Notes: a model not told the origin generated them from the sequence alone. 64,000 nucleotides of DNA from Amycolatopsis jejuensis (GCF_000717335.1 NZ_JNYZ01000009.1:62001-126000), one strand, 5' to 3'; counted from the first letter of the stretch, positions 28,551 to 37,778 are shown. Numbers and translations are program-made.

Positions 28551-29393
28551 TCAACCCGGCGAGAAAATGAACGGCGGTCCGGAAAGAGTCCAGCCGGTGC
28601 TCGGCTGCCCCAGCGCCGAAACGCGCACCTGCTGGGCGTGGTGCCCCGGGTTGGTGGACGTGGTCGCCTGCACGGCGGCGATGTCTTCGGCCGCCAGCTC
28701 GCCGTGGAACCGGTCCGCGAGCTCGGAGGTCGACTGGCTGGTGGCGACCAATGCGTGTGCCGGGCCGAGGTCTCCACCCACGACGTGCCGCTGCTGCGTC
28801 TCCAACCGGGTGACGTCGAGGTTGCCGGCGAACTGGCCGAGCACGTTCTCGTCGGAGTTCGCCACCACCGAACCCAGCTCGCCCAGGTCGACGGCGTCGG
28901 CGGACGTGCGGTGCACGCGGGCGCCGCCGCGCAGGTCGCCGGAGAACCGGCCGGCCAGCCCGGCGTCCGCGCCGGACGTGCTGTCCGACAGCGCGTCGAC
29001 GCCGTGTGGCAGGCGTACGCCGTGCCGCATCGACTGACCGGCACCGGCGAGGTCGGAGTCGGCGTTCGGCTGCCGGTGGTGCACCTCAAGGTCGTTGCCG
29101 GTGAACGCCCGGCCCGGGGAGCCGAGCCGGAGGTCGTGGCTCTGCGCCTGGCCGACGGTGTCCGGAGCGACCGCTTGGTGCAGGGCGGACGCCGCCGACA
29201 CCGGCAGGTCGCGGGTGGCGATCTTTTCGTCGCGCGTGAGATGCAGGTCGGAGGTACCGGACTGGTGCAGGTCGAGGGGTGCTCGGGGGTCTGCCTGCGC
29301 CGTCGCCGGGCCGGCGAGCAGCAGGGCGAGCGGGGCCGCGCCGGCGGCCATCCGGGGCAGGTATCCGGGCGTTCGCTTCGTGTGCTTGCCCAT
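28551..29393 (-). CDS. Secreted protein of unknown function
   Basis: 280 residues. A clear signal peptide (RMAAGAAPLALLLAGPATAQA, probable cleavage before DPRAPL) is followed by a soluble region without Cys, rich in Leu, Gly, Asp, Ser and His, in which short phrases recur such as DLHLTRDEK, HDLRLGSPG, DLEVHHRQ and DLRGGARVHR. The even spacing suggests repeated beta-strands. I do not recognise the family. It lies just upstream of the arabinosyltransferase gene on the same strand, with a gap of 138 bases, and is divergent from the SDR gene; a cell-envelope role is only suggested by the context. The start is the ATG directly before the signal peptide. Confidence 0.65.
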   Translation of the reverse strand: MGKHTKRTPGYLPRMAAGAAPLALLLAGPATAQADPRAPLDLHQSGTSDLHLTRDEKIATRDLPVSAASALHQAVAPDTVGQAQSHDLRLGSPGRAFTGNDLEVHHRQPNADSDLAGAGQSMRHGVRLPHGVDALSDSTSGADAGLAGRFSGDLRGGARVHRTSADAVDLGELGSVVANSDENVLGQFAGNLDVTRLETQQRHVVGGDLGPAHALVATSQSTSELADRFHGELAAEDIAAVQATTSTNPGHHAQQVRVSALGQPSTGWTLSGPPFIFSPG

Positions 29394-29454
29394 GCGCCGG
29401 ACCCTACTGCGGCACCAGCGCAAACGCAGCTGATCACCGGGTAGCTTCACCCTT

Positions 29455-30222
29455 ATGACGACGACCGCAGTGATCACCGGAGCCACCTCGGGCATCGGCG
29501 CGGAGTTCGCGCGCCGGCTCGCCACCGAGAAACAGGACCTCGTGCTCGTCGCCCGTGACGAGACGCGGCTGGGCACCCTCGCCGAGCAGCTGCGCCGGGA
29601 GCACCGGGTCGAGGTCACCGTGCTGCCCGCCGATCTGTCCGAAGTGGACGGACGAGCACTGGTCGCCGATCTGCTTGCCACGGAGCCCATCGACCTGCTG
29701 GTGAACAACGCCGGGTTCGGCCTGAGCGGTGAGTTCTGGGAGATCCCGGCCGACGACCTGCAGCGGCAGCTCGACGTGAACGTCACCGCCGTGCTCCAGC
29801 TGACCCGTGCGGTACTGCCCGGCATGGTCGAGCGTGGGCGCGGCGACGTCGTCAACGTGTCGAGTGTGGCCGGGTTCTTCTCCGGCCGCGGGTCGACGTA
29901 CACCGCGAGCAAGAACTGGGTGACGTCGTTCACCGAGGGCATCGCGATGTCGTTGCCGCCGGGACTGCGGATGATGGCGCTGTGTCCCGGTTTCACCTAC
30001 ACGGAGTTCCACGATCGGGCCGGGCTGCGCCGGGAGGGCCCGAACGCGCTGTGGCTCGAGGTGGCGCAGGTCGTCGACGAGGGGCTCGCGGATCTGCGGC
30101 GCGGCAAGGTGATTTCGGTACCGAGCCTGCAGTACAAGGCGCTGGTCGCGCTCGGCGGCGCGCTGCCGCGGACGGTGCTGCGCAAGCTGGCGGGCGGGTT
30201 CGGGAACCGGCAGCGGACGTGA
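29455..30222 (+). CDS. Short-chain dehydrogenase/reductase (SDR)
   Basis: 255 residues. The Rossmann cofactor motif TGATSGIG (residues 8-15), NNAGFG, the catalytic Ser (VSSVAG) and YTASK are all present in the classical order. The cofactor-binding RDETR after the second strand favours NADP(H). C-terminal residues resemble DltE/YqjQ-like short-chain reductases that act on ketones or fatty-acyl-like substrates. The substrate is not predictable. It starts 62 bases after the divergent secreted-protein gene and ends 77 bases before the ABC transporter pair. Confidence 0.9.
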   Translation: MTTTAVITGATSGIGAEFARRLATEKQDLVLVARDETRLGTLAEQLRREHRVEVTVLPADLSEVDGRALVADLLATEPIDLLVNNAGFGLSGEFWEIPADDLQRQLDVNVTAVLQLTRAVLPGMVERGRGDVVNVSSVAGFFSGRGSTYTASKNWVTSFTEGIAMSLPPGLRMMALCPGFTYTEFHDRAGLRREGPNALWLEVAQVVDEGLADLRRGKVISVPSLQYKALVALGGALPRTVLRKLAGGFGNRQRT

Positions 30223-30299
30223 CGGTAGGGCCAGCACCACCTCGGCTCGGCGGGCGCACCCCAGGGTGTTCCCGGCCGCTGGTCTCTAGCGTTTTCCGC

Positions 30300-31046
30300 A
30301 TGGCGACTGGCGAAGCGGTACGGTTGGAATCCGTCCGCAAGGAGTACGGGCGGGTCACGGCACTCGATGGCGTAAGCCTGTCGTTCCCGCGCGGCGGCTT
30401 CACCGCGGTGATGGGTCCGTCCGGCTCGGGCAAGAGCACGTTCCTGCACTGTGCCGCCGGGCTCGACCGCCCGACCAGCGGTTCGGTCCTGCTCGACGGC
30501 GACGACCTCGGCGCGCTTTCGGAGACGCGGCTGACCAAGCTGCGCCGCGACAAGGTCGGCTTCGTCTTCCAGGCCTTCAACCTGCTTCCTGCGTTGACTG
30601 TCGAGCAGAACGTCGTGCTGCCGCTGCGGCTGGCCGGACGGCGCCCGGACCGGCGGCGGGTCGCCGACATGCTCGGCCACGTCGGGCTGACCGACCGGCG
30701 CGGGCACCTGCCGGGGCAGCTGTCGGGCGGCCAGCAGCAGCGCGTGGCCATTGCCCGCGCGCTCGTCAGCCGGCCTGCCGTGCTGTTCGCCGACGAGCCG
30801 ACCGGCGCACTGGACACCCGCACCGCCGCGGAAATCCTTTCCCTGCTGGCGGAATCGGTGCGGAGCGGCCTGACCGTCGTGATGGTGACGCATGATCCCG
30901 TCGCCGCCTCCTATGCCGACCGCGTGGTGTTCCTCGCCGACGGTCGCGTCGCCGGCGAGCTGGCCCGGCCGACCGCGGCGGCGGTCGCGGAACGCATGAC
31001 GCACCTCGGCGCGTGGGCCGATCGCACGCCGGTCGGTGGGTTCTGA
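30300..31046 (+). CDS. ABC transporter ATP-binding protein (LolD/MacB type)
   Basis: 248 residues. Walker A is GPSGSGKST, the signature is LSGGQQQR, and Walker B is [12 protein letters not shown], which is the form typical of the LolD/FtsE/MacB group. The partner is the FtsX-type permease whose ATG overlaps this stop codon (TGATG). Such pairs move peptides or lipids in the membrane or couple ATP hydrolysis to envelope changes instead of import. The ATG at 30300 follows a short stretch without a strong Shine-Dalgarno. No two-component system lies next to it, unlike many bacitracin-type exporters. Confidence 0.93.
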   Translation: MATGEAVRLESVRKEYGRVTALDGVSLSFPRGGFTAVMGPSGSGKSTFLHCAAGLDRPTSGSVLLDGDDLGALSETRLTKLRRDKVGFVFQAFNLLPALTVEQNVVLPLRLAGRRPDRRRVADMLGHVGLTDRRGHLPGQLSGGQQQRVAIARALVSRPAVLFADEPTGALDTRTAAEILSLLAESVRSGLTVVMVTHDPVAASYADRVVFLADGRVAGELARPTAAAVAERMTHLGAWADRTPVGGF

Positions 31047-33460
31047 TGTTCCGACTTGCACTGCGTACTTTGCGATTTCGGGCCGGCGGATTCGTCGCTG
31101 CCTTCGTGGCCGCGTTCCTCGGCGCCGTGATCGTGTCCGCCTGCGCGGGCCTGATGGAGACCGGGATCCGTTCGGCCACCCCGCCGCACCGGCTCGCGTG
31201 GGCGACTGCCGTCGTCACCGGGCAGCAGGACTTCGAGCTGCAAAAGAACGCGGACAAGCCGAAAACGCAGACCGTGACGCTGCCGGAGCGGGCCCGGCTG
31301 GACCGTTCACTCGGCGACCGGATCCGGAGCCTGCCCGGAGTGTCCACTGTGGTCGGTGAGGTGAATTTCCCGGTACTGCTGGGGAAACAGCAGCTCCAGG
31401 CGCACGGCTGGGAGTCGGCCCGGCTGCCTGGGCCCGCGCCGCGTCCTGGTGAGGTCGTGTTGCCTGCCACGATCGGTCTGAAGGCCGGGGACACCGTCGA
31501 CCTTGCTGCGCAGGGCACGGTGAGCCGGTACCGGGTCGCGAGTGTCACCGACCAGCCGGACGCGTTCTTCGCCGACGCCGATCGGCTGTCCGGGCATCCT
31601 GGTCAGGTCGACTATTTCGGCGTGGTCACCAGCGATCCTGGTGTGTTGCAGCTCGGCCTTCCGGTCCTGACCGGCGACGAACGCGGTCTCGCGGAATTCC
31701 CGGCGGCGCAGGCGAGCGGGGGCAGGCTGATCCCGTTGTCGGGGGTTGCAGGTGGGCTGTCGATTTCGGTTGCGGTGTTCGTCATCGCGAGCACGCTGAT
31801 GCTGTCGGTACGCCAGCGGCAGCGGGAATTGGCTTTGCTGCGCGCGCTCGGGTCGACCCCGCGACAGCTTCGCCGCATGGTGCTCGGCGAAGCGCTGGTC
31901 ATCGGCGTGCTGGCGACCGGTGCCGCGGCTGTGCTCGGTCCGGTGTTCGGCCGCTGGCTGTTCGACCGGTTCACCGCGGCCGGGTTCGTCTCGGACGCGG
32001 TGCAGTTCCACCAAGGCTGGATCCCGATGGTCGTCGCGGGCGGCGTCGCGTTGCTGGCCGTCGGGCTGGCCGCACTGGTCGCGGGATTCCGGGTCGGCCG
32101 CATCCGCCCGACCGAAGCGCTCGCCGAGGCGGACGTTCCGCGGCGCTGGCTGACGCCCCTGCGGCTGATCGTCGCAGTGCTGTGCTTTGCCGGCGGCACC
32201 GCGCTGGGGATCGTGACGCTCGCCGTGATGACGGGTCCCGTCGCGGCGAGCACGGCGGGTCCCGCGGTGATGTTGTGGGCGGTCGGCGTCGCCATGCTCA
32301 GCCCGGGATTCACGAAGCTGACCGCACTGCTGTTGCCCGGCCCGGTACGCCTGATCAGCGGTGTTTCCGGCTGGCTTGCCGTGACGAACACCCGCAACGC
32401 GGCGACTCGCGTGGCCGGTGCGGTCACGCCGATCATGCTCGCTGTCGGGATCGCGACCGCCAACATCTACCTGCAGACCACGACCTCCGCCGCGGCGCAG
32501 CAGGCCTTCCACGAAGACCTGCGGGCCGACGCCGTGGTCGCCGGCCCGACGGGTGTCTCCCCCGAGCTGCTCGACCGCGTCCGGCACGCGGACGGAGTGG
32601 CCGCCGCTTCGCCGTACGTTGCGAGTACCGCCTTCGTCACCGCACCGTTCGACGACAACCAGACCAAACACGGCTACCCGGCGCTGGGTCTCACCGACGC
32701 CCGCACTACCGCGGCGACCGTCGTGCGCGGCAGTCTCGCCGACCTCACCGGCGACACGGTCGCGTTACCGGACACCGCGCAGCGTGACGTCGGTGATTCG
32801 GTCACGCTCCGACTCGGCGACGGGACCGAACGGACCCTTCACGTCGTCGCGATCGTGCACCAGCGGTCAGAGCAGCTTCTCCTGCCTGCCGATTTGCTCG
32901 CCGCGCACACGACCGCGGGTGCTCCGCGGCAGGTGCTGGTCCAGGCCGCGCCTGGGGTTGATCAAGCCCACCTGATGCAGAGCCTCGGTGTCGCGACCGC
33001 GGGTTTTCCGGTATCGGTCGGCGATCGCGCTGTCCTGGCCGCCGCGCATGCGAAGGCCGATGAAACCGGTGCGTGGGTTAATTACCTGCTGGTCGGCATG
33101 ATTGTCGGCTACACGGTGATTTCCGTGGTCAACACGCTGGTGATGGCCACCGCCCGGCGTCGCCGCGAGTTCGGTCTCCAGCGGCTAGGCGGTTTCACGC
33201 GCGGCCAGGTGCTGCGGATGGCCGGTGCCGAAGGCGGCCTGATCGCGACGATCGGTGTGGTGCTGGGCACAGTCGTCTCCGCGGGCGCGATCGTGCCGTT
33301 CTGTCTCGTCGCGACCGGCCGGGTGCTGCCGGACGGACCGGTCGCAATCTACCTGCTGATCGTGGCGGCCGCCGTCGTGCTCGCGTTGATCGCGTCCGTG
33401 GTACCGGCATGGGCGGCGACGCGGACGCGTCCGGTGACAGCAGTCGCGACGGAGGACTGA
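31046..33460 (+). CDS. FtsX-like ABC permease
   Basis: 804 residues. A first helix near residues 15-35 is followed by an extracytoplasmic domain, then FtsX-type helix groups near 240-350 and 690-800, with a further group of helices at 380-500. This is the duplicated MacB/FtsX build with two FtsX domains in one chain. It forms the membrane part of the transporter with the ATPase encoded just upstream. The TGATG overlap shows tight coupling. The substrate is unknown; antimicrobial peptide, lipoprotein or lipid export are the family options. Confidence 0.9.
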   Translation: MFRLALRTLRFRAGGFVAAFVAAFLGAVIVSACAGLMETGIRSATPPHRLAWATAVVTGQQDFELQKNADKPKTQTVTLPERARLDRSLGDRIRSLPGVSTVVGEVNFPVLLGKQQLQAHGWESARLPGPAPRPGEVVLPATIGLKAGDTVDLAAQGTVSRYRVASVTDQPDAFFADADRLSGHPGQVDYFGVVTSDPGVLQLGLPVLTGDERGLAEFPAAQASGGRLIPLSGVAGGLSISVAVFVIASTLMLSVRQRQRELALLRALGSTPRQLRRMVLGEALVIGVLATGAAAVLGPVFGRWLFDRFTAAGFVSDAVQFHQGWIPMVVAGGVALLAVGLAALVAGFRVGRIRPTEALAEADVPRRWLTPLRLIVAVLCFAGGTALGIVTLAVMTGPVAASTAGPAVMLWAVGVAMLSPGFTKLTALLLPGPVRLISGVSGWLAVTNTRNAATRVAGAVTPIMLAVGIATANIYLQTTTSAAAQQAFHEDLRADAVVAGPTGVSPELLDRVRHADGVAAASPYVASTAFVTAPFDDNQTKHGYPALGLTDARTTAATVVRGSLADLTGDTVALPDTAQRDVGDSVTLRLGDGTERTLHVVAIVHQRSEQLLLPADLLAAHTTAGAPRQVLVQAAPGVDQAHLMQSLGVATAGFPVSVGDRAVLAAAHAKADETGAWVNYLLVGMIVGYTVISVVNTLVMATARRRREFGLQRLGGFTRGQVLRMAGAEGGLIATIGVVLGTVVSAGAIVPFCLVATGRVLPDGPVAIYLLIVAAAVVLALIASVVPAWAATRTRPVTAVATED

Positions 33461-33500
33461 CGCGCGGAAGTTGTCGGTGCCGTGTGTAAGACTCTCGGCC

Positions 33501-34064
33501 GTGGCGTACCCCGGGTTGGATCAAAGTGCGAAGCTCGAATTGGCCAGGCTGGTCACCGAACTGGCCGTCGTGCACGGCAAGGTGACGCTGGCGTCTGGCA
33601 AGGAAGCCGACTACTACATCGACCTGCGGCGCGCGACCCTGCACCACGCCGCCGCCCCGCTGATCGGCAAGCTGGTGCGGCAGCTCACCGCCGACTGGGA
33701 CTACGTGGCCGCGGGCGGGCTCACCCTGGGCGCCGACCCGGTCGCGCTGGCGATGCTGCATTCCGCCGCAGCCGACGACGTGGTGCTCGACGCATTCGTG
33801 GTCCGCAAGGCAATGAAGGAACACGGCATGCAACGGCGCATCGAGGGCGTCGAGGTGCGTGGGCAGCGGGTACTGGCCGTCGAGGACACGTCCACCACGG
33901 GCGGCAGCGTGCTCACCGCAATCGAGGCGCTACGCGAAGGCGGCGCCACGGTGGTCGGCGTGGCCACGGTGATCGACCGCGACACGGGCGCCCGCGAGGC
34001 GATCGAGAAGGCCGGGCTCGAGTACCGGTACGTACTGAGCAAGGACGACCTCGGGCTGGACTGA
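33501..34064 (+). CDS. pyrE: Orotate phosphoribosyltransferase
   Basis: 187 residues. The PRPP-binding signature VLAVEDTSTTGGS is at about 119-131, and the orotate loop (KVTLASGKEADYYIDLR) is near the N-terminus. It converts orotate and PRPP into orotidine monophosphate in pyrimidine synthesis. The GTG at 33501 (VAYPGLDQ) was chosen because upstream residues are not conserved. No other pyrimidine genes are near, so it is a lone gene, as in other actinobacteria. Confidence 0.95.
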   Translation: MAYPGLDQSAKLELARLVTELAVVHGKVTLASGKEADYYIDLRRATLHHAAAPLIGKLVRQLTADWDYVAAGGLTLGADPVALAMLHSAAADDVVLDAFVVRKAMKEHGMQRRIEGVEVRGQRVLAVEDTSTTGGSVLTAIEALREGGATVVGVATVIDRDTGAREAIEKAGLEYRYVLSKDDLGLD

Positions 34065-34171
34065 TCTGTCTGGTCCGCCTCGCTCGGCCGAGCGAGAGTG
34101 ACCGTCGTCACTCACAATGCGTGCGTGACGAATGCCCGCCCTGCGGTGTCCCCCTGACGGAAGGGGGTGCC

Positions 34172-34726
34172 GTGACCACGACCAGCGTGCCGCTCGACGA
34201 CGTCACCCTCGTCAGCCGTGCCCGGGACGGTGACGTGCGGGCGTACGAACAGCTCGTGCTGCGTTACCAGGGGCCGATGTTCCGGCTCGCGCTGAAAATG
34301 CTGCACCACCGCGGCGACGCCGAGGACGTGGTGCAGGAGGTGTTCCTCGGCGCGTGGCGCAAGCTCGGGCAGCTGAACGACGACCACGCGTTCGTCGGAT
34401 GGCTCTACCGCAGCACCACCAACCGGTGCCTGAACGTGATCCGCGCCCGCCGTCCGCAGGCCGACGTGGACCTCGACCTGGCCGAATCGCCGCGCCGCGA
34501 CACCCAGCCCGAGCATGCGGCGCAGGTCAGCGGTCAGCTCGGCGCGCTGACCGAAGCGTTGCGGACGCTCACGCCGCAGCAGCGGGCGTGCTGGCTGCTG
34601 CGCGAGGTGCACGGCCGGTCCTACGACGAGATCGGCGACATCGTCGGCGCGAACCCCACCGCGGTCCGGGGGCGGATCGCCCGGGCCCGTGCGCAGCTGG
34701 CGGAGGTGATGAAGCCGTGGCGGTGA
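34172..34726 (+). CDS. ECF-type RNA polymerase sigma factor
   Basis: 184 residues from a GTG with GGAAGGGGG upstream. Region 2 (YEQLVLRYQGPMFRLALKML... GDAEDVVQEVFLGAWRKL... FVGWLYRSTTNRCLNVIR) and region 4 (LTPQQRACWLLREVHGRSYDEIGDIVGANPTAVRGRIARARAQL) are both clear, with no region 3, so it is an ECF sigma factor. The next gene begins with a zinc-binding anti-sigma-like motif and overlaps it by GTGA, which suggests direct control of this sigma factor. The target promoters are not known. Confidence 0.93.
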   Translation: MTTTSVPLDDVTLVSRARDGDVRAYEQLVLRYQGPMFRLALKMLHHRGDAEDVVQEVFLGAWRKLGQLNDDHAFVGWLYRSTTNRCLNVIRARRPQADVDLDLAESPRRDTQPEHAAQVSGQLGALTEALRTLTPQQRACWLLREVHGRSYDEIGDIVGANPTAVRGRIARARAQLAEVMKPWR

Positions 34727-35268
34727 ACCAGGATTACGCACTGCCGTGCGGCCGGGAACTGGAGACGGTCTGGGACCGGCTGGACGTCGGCCTTGACGAG
34801 CACGAAGTGGATTGTGCGCACTGCCGGACCGCGCGGGAAAGCCTGACCGCCCTGCGCTCCGCCACCCAGGAACTGGCCGACGAACCCGACCCGACGCCGC
34901 CGGACCTGTTCGGGCGGATCATGTCGGCGGTCCGGGCGGAGGTGCGGCGCGGGCAGATGCTGGAGCTGCCTGCGCCGGAGCCGGGCGGCGTCGAGGTGAG
35001 TGAGCAGGCGGTAGCCGTGGTGCTGCGTTACGCCGCGGATGCCGCCGGAAACGTGCGGGCTCGCCGCGTCCGGGTACGGAAGGTCGGAGTGTCCGCCGAC
35101 GGATCCGATGAGGTCGAGGTCGAACTCACCCTTGCAGCGCACCTCGGGAACACCAGCGGCGCAGACACGTTGGCCCGCGTGCGAGAACTGGTGTCGGCCG
35201 CCGCGGCGGCGCGGGTCGGGCTCGCGCTGGTGAAGCTGGACCTGCTGGTGGAAGACGTGTACGAATGA
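34723..35268 (+). CDS. ZAS-like zinc-finger fused to an Asp23/Gls24-type domain, putative anti-sigma factor
   Basis: 181 residues from a GTG that overlaps the sigma gene's stop. Cys9, His27, Cys31 and Cys34 make the C-x17-H-x3-C-x2-C pattern of zinc-associated anti-sigma domains. A Pro-rich linker and a helix (LFGRIMSAVRAEVRRG) follow, then a domain from about residue 88 (VSEQAVAVVLRYAADAAGNV... VEVELTLAAHLGNTSGADTLARVRELV) that looks like Asp23/Gls24. There is no transmembrane helix. The likely role is to hold the ECF factor until an envelope or redox signal, with the Gls24 part interacting with the proteins encoded downstream. This fusion is unusual. A start at GTG 34717 is possible. Confidence 0.75.
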   Translation: MNQDYALPCGRELETVWDRLDVGLDEHEVDCAHCRTARESLTALRSATQELADEPDPTPPDLFGRIMSAVRAEVRRGQMLELPAPEPGGVEVSEQAVAVVLRYAADAAGNVRARRVRVRKVGVSADGSDEVEVELTLAAHLGNTSGADTLARVRELVSAAAAARVGLALVKLDLLVEDVYE

Positions 35269-35627
35269 CCGCTGAGTACGTGATCGCCGACCCGGTGCTG
35301 GCCTGCGTCGCAGCTGCCGCCGCGGCGAGGACGTCCGGCGTCGTCCGGCTGGAGCCCGGCCTGCGCGGCTTGGCCACCGCCTGGACCCGCGCCGCCCGGC
35401 AACGATGGAAGGGCCTGGAACCGGCCCCGTCGGACGGCGTCCGAGTCCGCTGGCAGGACGACCAGCTCACCGTGGAAGTCGATGTGGTCGTCTCGGGCGC
35501 CGACCAGGCCGCCGCCGTCGGCCGGGCGGTCCAGCGCGCCGTCCGGCGGGAAGTCGCCACCCAGACGGGCCGCACGGTAGCCGCCGTCCGAGTGTCCATT
35601 TTGGACATAGAGGTCGACCGCCGGTGA
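35265..35627 (+). CDS. Asp23/Gls24 family envelope stress protein
   Basis: 120 residues, ATG overlapping the previous stop (ATGA). The family's opening is visible (VIADPVLACVAAAAAARTSGVVRLEPGL), followed by alternating strands (VRVRWQDDQLTVEVDVVV) and the closing helix and strand (RAVQRAVRREVATQTGRTVAAVRVSILDIEV). Asp23 proteins are membrane-associated stress proteins in Gram-positives. Here it belongs to the sigma factor operon and probably interacts with the other Gls24-type domains encoded beside it. Confidence 0.85.
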   Translation: MTAEYVIADPVLACVAAAAAARTSGVVRLEPGLRGLATAWTRAARQRWKGLEPAPSDGVRVRWQDDQLTVEVDVVVSGADQAAAVGRAVQRAVRREVATQTGRTVAAVRVSILDIEVDRR

Positions 35628-35920
35628 CCGACCCGAACGAGACAGCCGGAAAGGTCTACGAGGCCGTGTCCGCCATGGAAGGCCTCCGCCCGGCGACAAC
35701 AGCCGCGGCGGGCTGGCTGCCGCTGGATCCGGGGCATGGCGCAGTGGACCTGTCGGCGGAGGTGGTGGAGGTCCGCCTTTTTGCGACGCAGTTACCGCTC
35801 CCGCCGCTGCTGGCGTCAGCCGAGCAGGCCATCCGGGAGGTGTTGAGGGAGACGGCCTGGTCGAGCTCCCACCTGCGACTCGTGGTGACGGACGTGGATG
35901 GGGCCGCTTTCGGGGGTTGA
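35624..35920 (+). CDS. Small protein of the sigma/Gls24 operon
   Basis: 98 residues from a GTG overlapping the previous stop by GTGA. The chain has a beta-strand pair (HGAVDLSAEVVEVRLFATQLPL), a helix (LLASAEQAIREVLRETAW) and a final strand (HLRLVVTDVDGAAFGG), an order similar to a shortened Gls24 domain, but I cannot name a family. It has no signal peptide or membrane segment. Because all four genes of the operon overlap by four bases it probably belongs to the same complex or pathway. Confidence 0.75.
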   Translation: MTDPNETAGKVYEAVSAMEGLRPATTAAAGWLPLDPGHGAVDLSAEVVEVRLFATQLPLPPLLASAEQAIREVLRETAWSSSHLRLVVTDVDGAAFGG

Positions 35921-36600
35921 GCGTGGTTCCCCTGCGGTTGGCGGGCTCCACCTTCTCCGGTCCTGCCTATCGTGAGCCTGCGGCCCGAGCCCCTACGCTT
36001 CGGTGGATCTCGCGCCGCCGTCTCCTCCGGCTGAGTCCGCCTTCACCGTCGGCCCTGGGGCTGCGTCCCTCGATTCCGGCCGAGTCCGATTCGGGCTGGG
36101 TCTCTCCGCTTCGCTGGATTTCGCACCGCTGCCTCCTGTCCGGCTTCACCGTTCGCGTTGGGCCGGGTCCCTTGCTTCGCTGGTTCTCGTGCTGCCGCCA
36201 CCTCCAACCTCGCCGTGGGCCTAGGCGCTGGGCCGCCTCGATTCGCTGTGTTATGTCGCGGTCTCCCCGGCCCCGCTGTGGGCCTTGGGGCCCCCTCACT
36301 TCGCTGGCTTTCCCCCCCGTCGCCGCTTCCTCCGATCGAGTCCAGGGCCTCCACCGTCAGCCCGGGTCGAACCCCTTCCTTCCGCGCTCCGCTGATTCCG
36401 TCCTGCTGCCACCTCCCCCGGCCGAGCCCGACCCCTCATCGCGACCATGCTTTGAACCCCCTCATACCCGGAGTGATCCCTCCGTTACCTGCCGGGTGAA
36501 CTCGTTGCTCCGGTGGGTCGAACATCACACCAGGTCCCCCTTTTTCGCGCTCCCGGTGCGGCGAATCGGAGTAACGTCGCTGGTAGGTGCACTGGAAGGG
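35921..36600. repeat. Gene-free degenerate repeat region around CTTCGCTGG
   Basis: A motif CTTCGSTGGWTYTCG recurs at about 36000, 36108, 36175, 36240 and 36300 with spacings of 60-108 bp, in a strand strongly rich in C and T. Reading frames run through it but their products are low-complexity and shadow-like. No gene is supported until the DUF2784 gene. Confidence 0.6.
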
Positions 36601-36607
36601 GGCGAAA

Positions 36608-37006
36608 GTGGACGCATCGGTTGCGCACGTTCTGGCCGACCTCACGGTCGCCGTCCACATTTTCGCTCTGCTGTTCATCGGCCTCGGCGGCTTCCTCGCG
36701 TGGCGGTGGCCGAAGGTCATCTTCGTGCACGTGTTCTTCGCGATCTGGGGCGTGCTGGTCAACGTCACGCCGATTCCGTGCCCGCTTACCGCGCTCGAGG
36801 ATTTCTTCCGGCACCAGCAGGGGCTCGGCGATCTGCCGGGTGGGTTCAACGAGTACTACCTCTACGGCACGGTGATCCCGCGTTCGCTGCTGCCGGTGGT
36901 GGTGGTCGTGGCGCTTGGCCTGGTGGTTCTGTCGTATATCGGGGCGTATGTGCGGTGGCGGCACCGCCACGACGACAGTCCGGCGCACCGGGTCAGCCTC
37001 GGCTGA
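36608..37006 (+). CDS. DUF2784 family membrane protein
   Basis: 132 residues from a GTG with GAAGGGGG upstream. The family's motifs are visible: VHIFALLFIGLGGFLAWRWP, then WGVLVNVTPIPCPLTALEDF, and a last helix pair (YGTVIPRSLLPVVVVVALGLVVLSYIGAYV). Three or four membrane helices are expected. The function of DUF2784 is unknown; conserved His and Cys near the membrane may bind a metal or heme. It is followed closely by a methyltransferase gene. Confidence 0.88.
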   Translation: MDASVAHVLADLTVAVHIFALLFIGLGGFLAWRWPKVIFVHVFFAIWGVLVNVTPIPCPLTALEDFFRHQQGLGDLPGGFNEYYLYGTVIPRSLLPVVVVVALGLVVLSYIGAYVRWRHRHDDSPAHRVSLG

Positions 37007-37022
37007 GCGAGAATCGTCGTTC

Positions 37023-37685
37023 GTGACGACGGAACCGCACGAAACCGGTGGCCCCACCGAATGGGTGAGCCGTGACGAGGTCGGCGTCGGGCCGTGGCCG
37101 GGCACCTGGCCGGACGACCCGCGCTACGACCCCGAACTCCTGTCCGGCGGCGACCGCCGCAACGTGGTCGACGCCTACCGCTACTGGCGGCGCGAGGCCA
37201 TCGTGTCCGATGTGGACACCAGGAGGCACCCGTTCCACGTGGCGATCGAGAACTTCCAGCACGACCACAACATCGGCACGGTAGTCCGCACCGCGAACGC
37301 CTTCGCCGCCGCCGAGGTCCACATCGTCGGCCGCCGCCGCTGGAACCGCCGCGGCGCGATGGTCACGGACCGCTACCAGCACGTTCGGCATCACGAGAAC
37401 GTCGCAGCCCTGCTGGAGTTCGCCGCGGCCGAAGGCCTGACGGTCGTCGCGGTGGACAACACCCCCGGTGCCGAACCGCTGGAAACCGCCGAGTTACCGC
37501 GCGCGTGCGTCCTGCTGTTCGGCCAGGAGGGCCCGGGACTTTCGGAAGCCGCCCAATCCACAGCAGCACAGGTGGTGTCGATCGCCCAGTTCGGCACCAC
37601 CCGCTCCATCAACGCCGGCGTGGCCGCAGGCATCGTGATGCACACGTGGATCCGGCAGCACGCAGACCTGACCCAAGCTTGGTGA
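37023..37685 (+). CDS. SpoU/TrmH family RNA methyltransferase
   Basis: 220 residues from a GTG 16 bases after the DUF2784 gene. The SPOUT signatures are present: VAIENFQHDHNIGTVVRTANAF (motif 1, with Asn and Arg), VLLFGQEGPGLS (motif 2) and TRSINAGVAAGIVMHTW (motif 3), which form the knotted SAM site. Proteins of this kind methylate the 2'-O of a ribose in tRNA or rRNA. The target nucleotide is not predictable. The N-terminal 60 residues are an extra Asp/Arg-rich segment. Confidence 0.92.
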   Translation: MTTEPHETGGPTEWVSRDEVGVGPWPGTWPDDPRYDPELLSGGDRRNVVDAYRYWRREAIVSDVDTRRHPFHVAIENFQHDHNIGTVVRTANAFAAAEVHIVGRRRWNRRGAMVTDRYQHVRHHENVAALLEFAAAEGLTVVAVDNTPGAEPLETAELPRACVLLFGQEGPGLSEAAQSTAAQVVSIAQFGTTRSINAGVAAGIVMHTWIRQHADLTQAW

Positions 37686-37778
37686 ACCCGTTCCCCCGCC
37701 GGGCCTTGCCAACGCGCGGAGGTTGCGTTCGCCATGTGTTCAGGGAACGCATGTTGGACCTTTTGGTTGCAACAGCTC

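Noticed and set aside
28388..29444. Alternative frames on both strands over the secreted unknown protein
   Set aside because: They lack signal peptide or domain features and are Arg/Pro/Thr/Ser-rich as expected for shadow frames.
35917..37026. Plus-strand open frame across the CTTCGCTGG repeats into the DUF2784 gene
   Set aside because: The product is low-complexity and out of frame with the clear DUF2784 protein.
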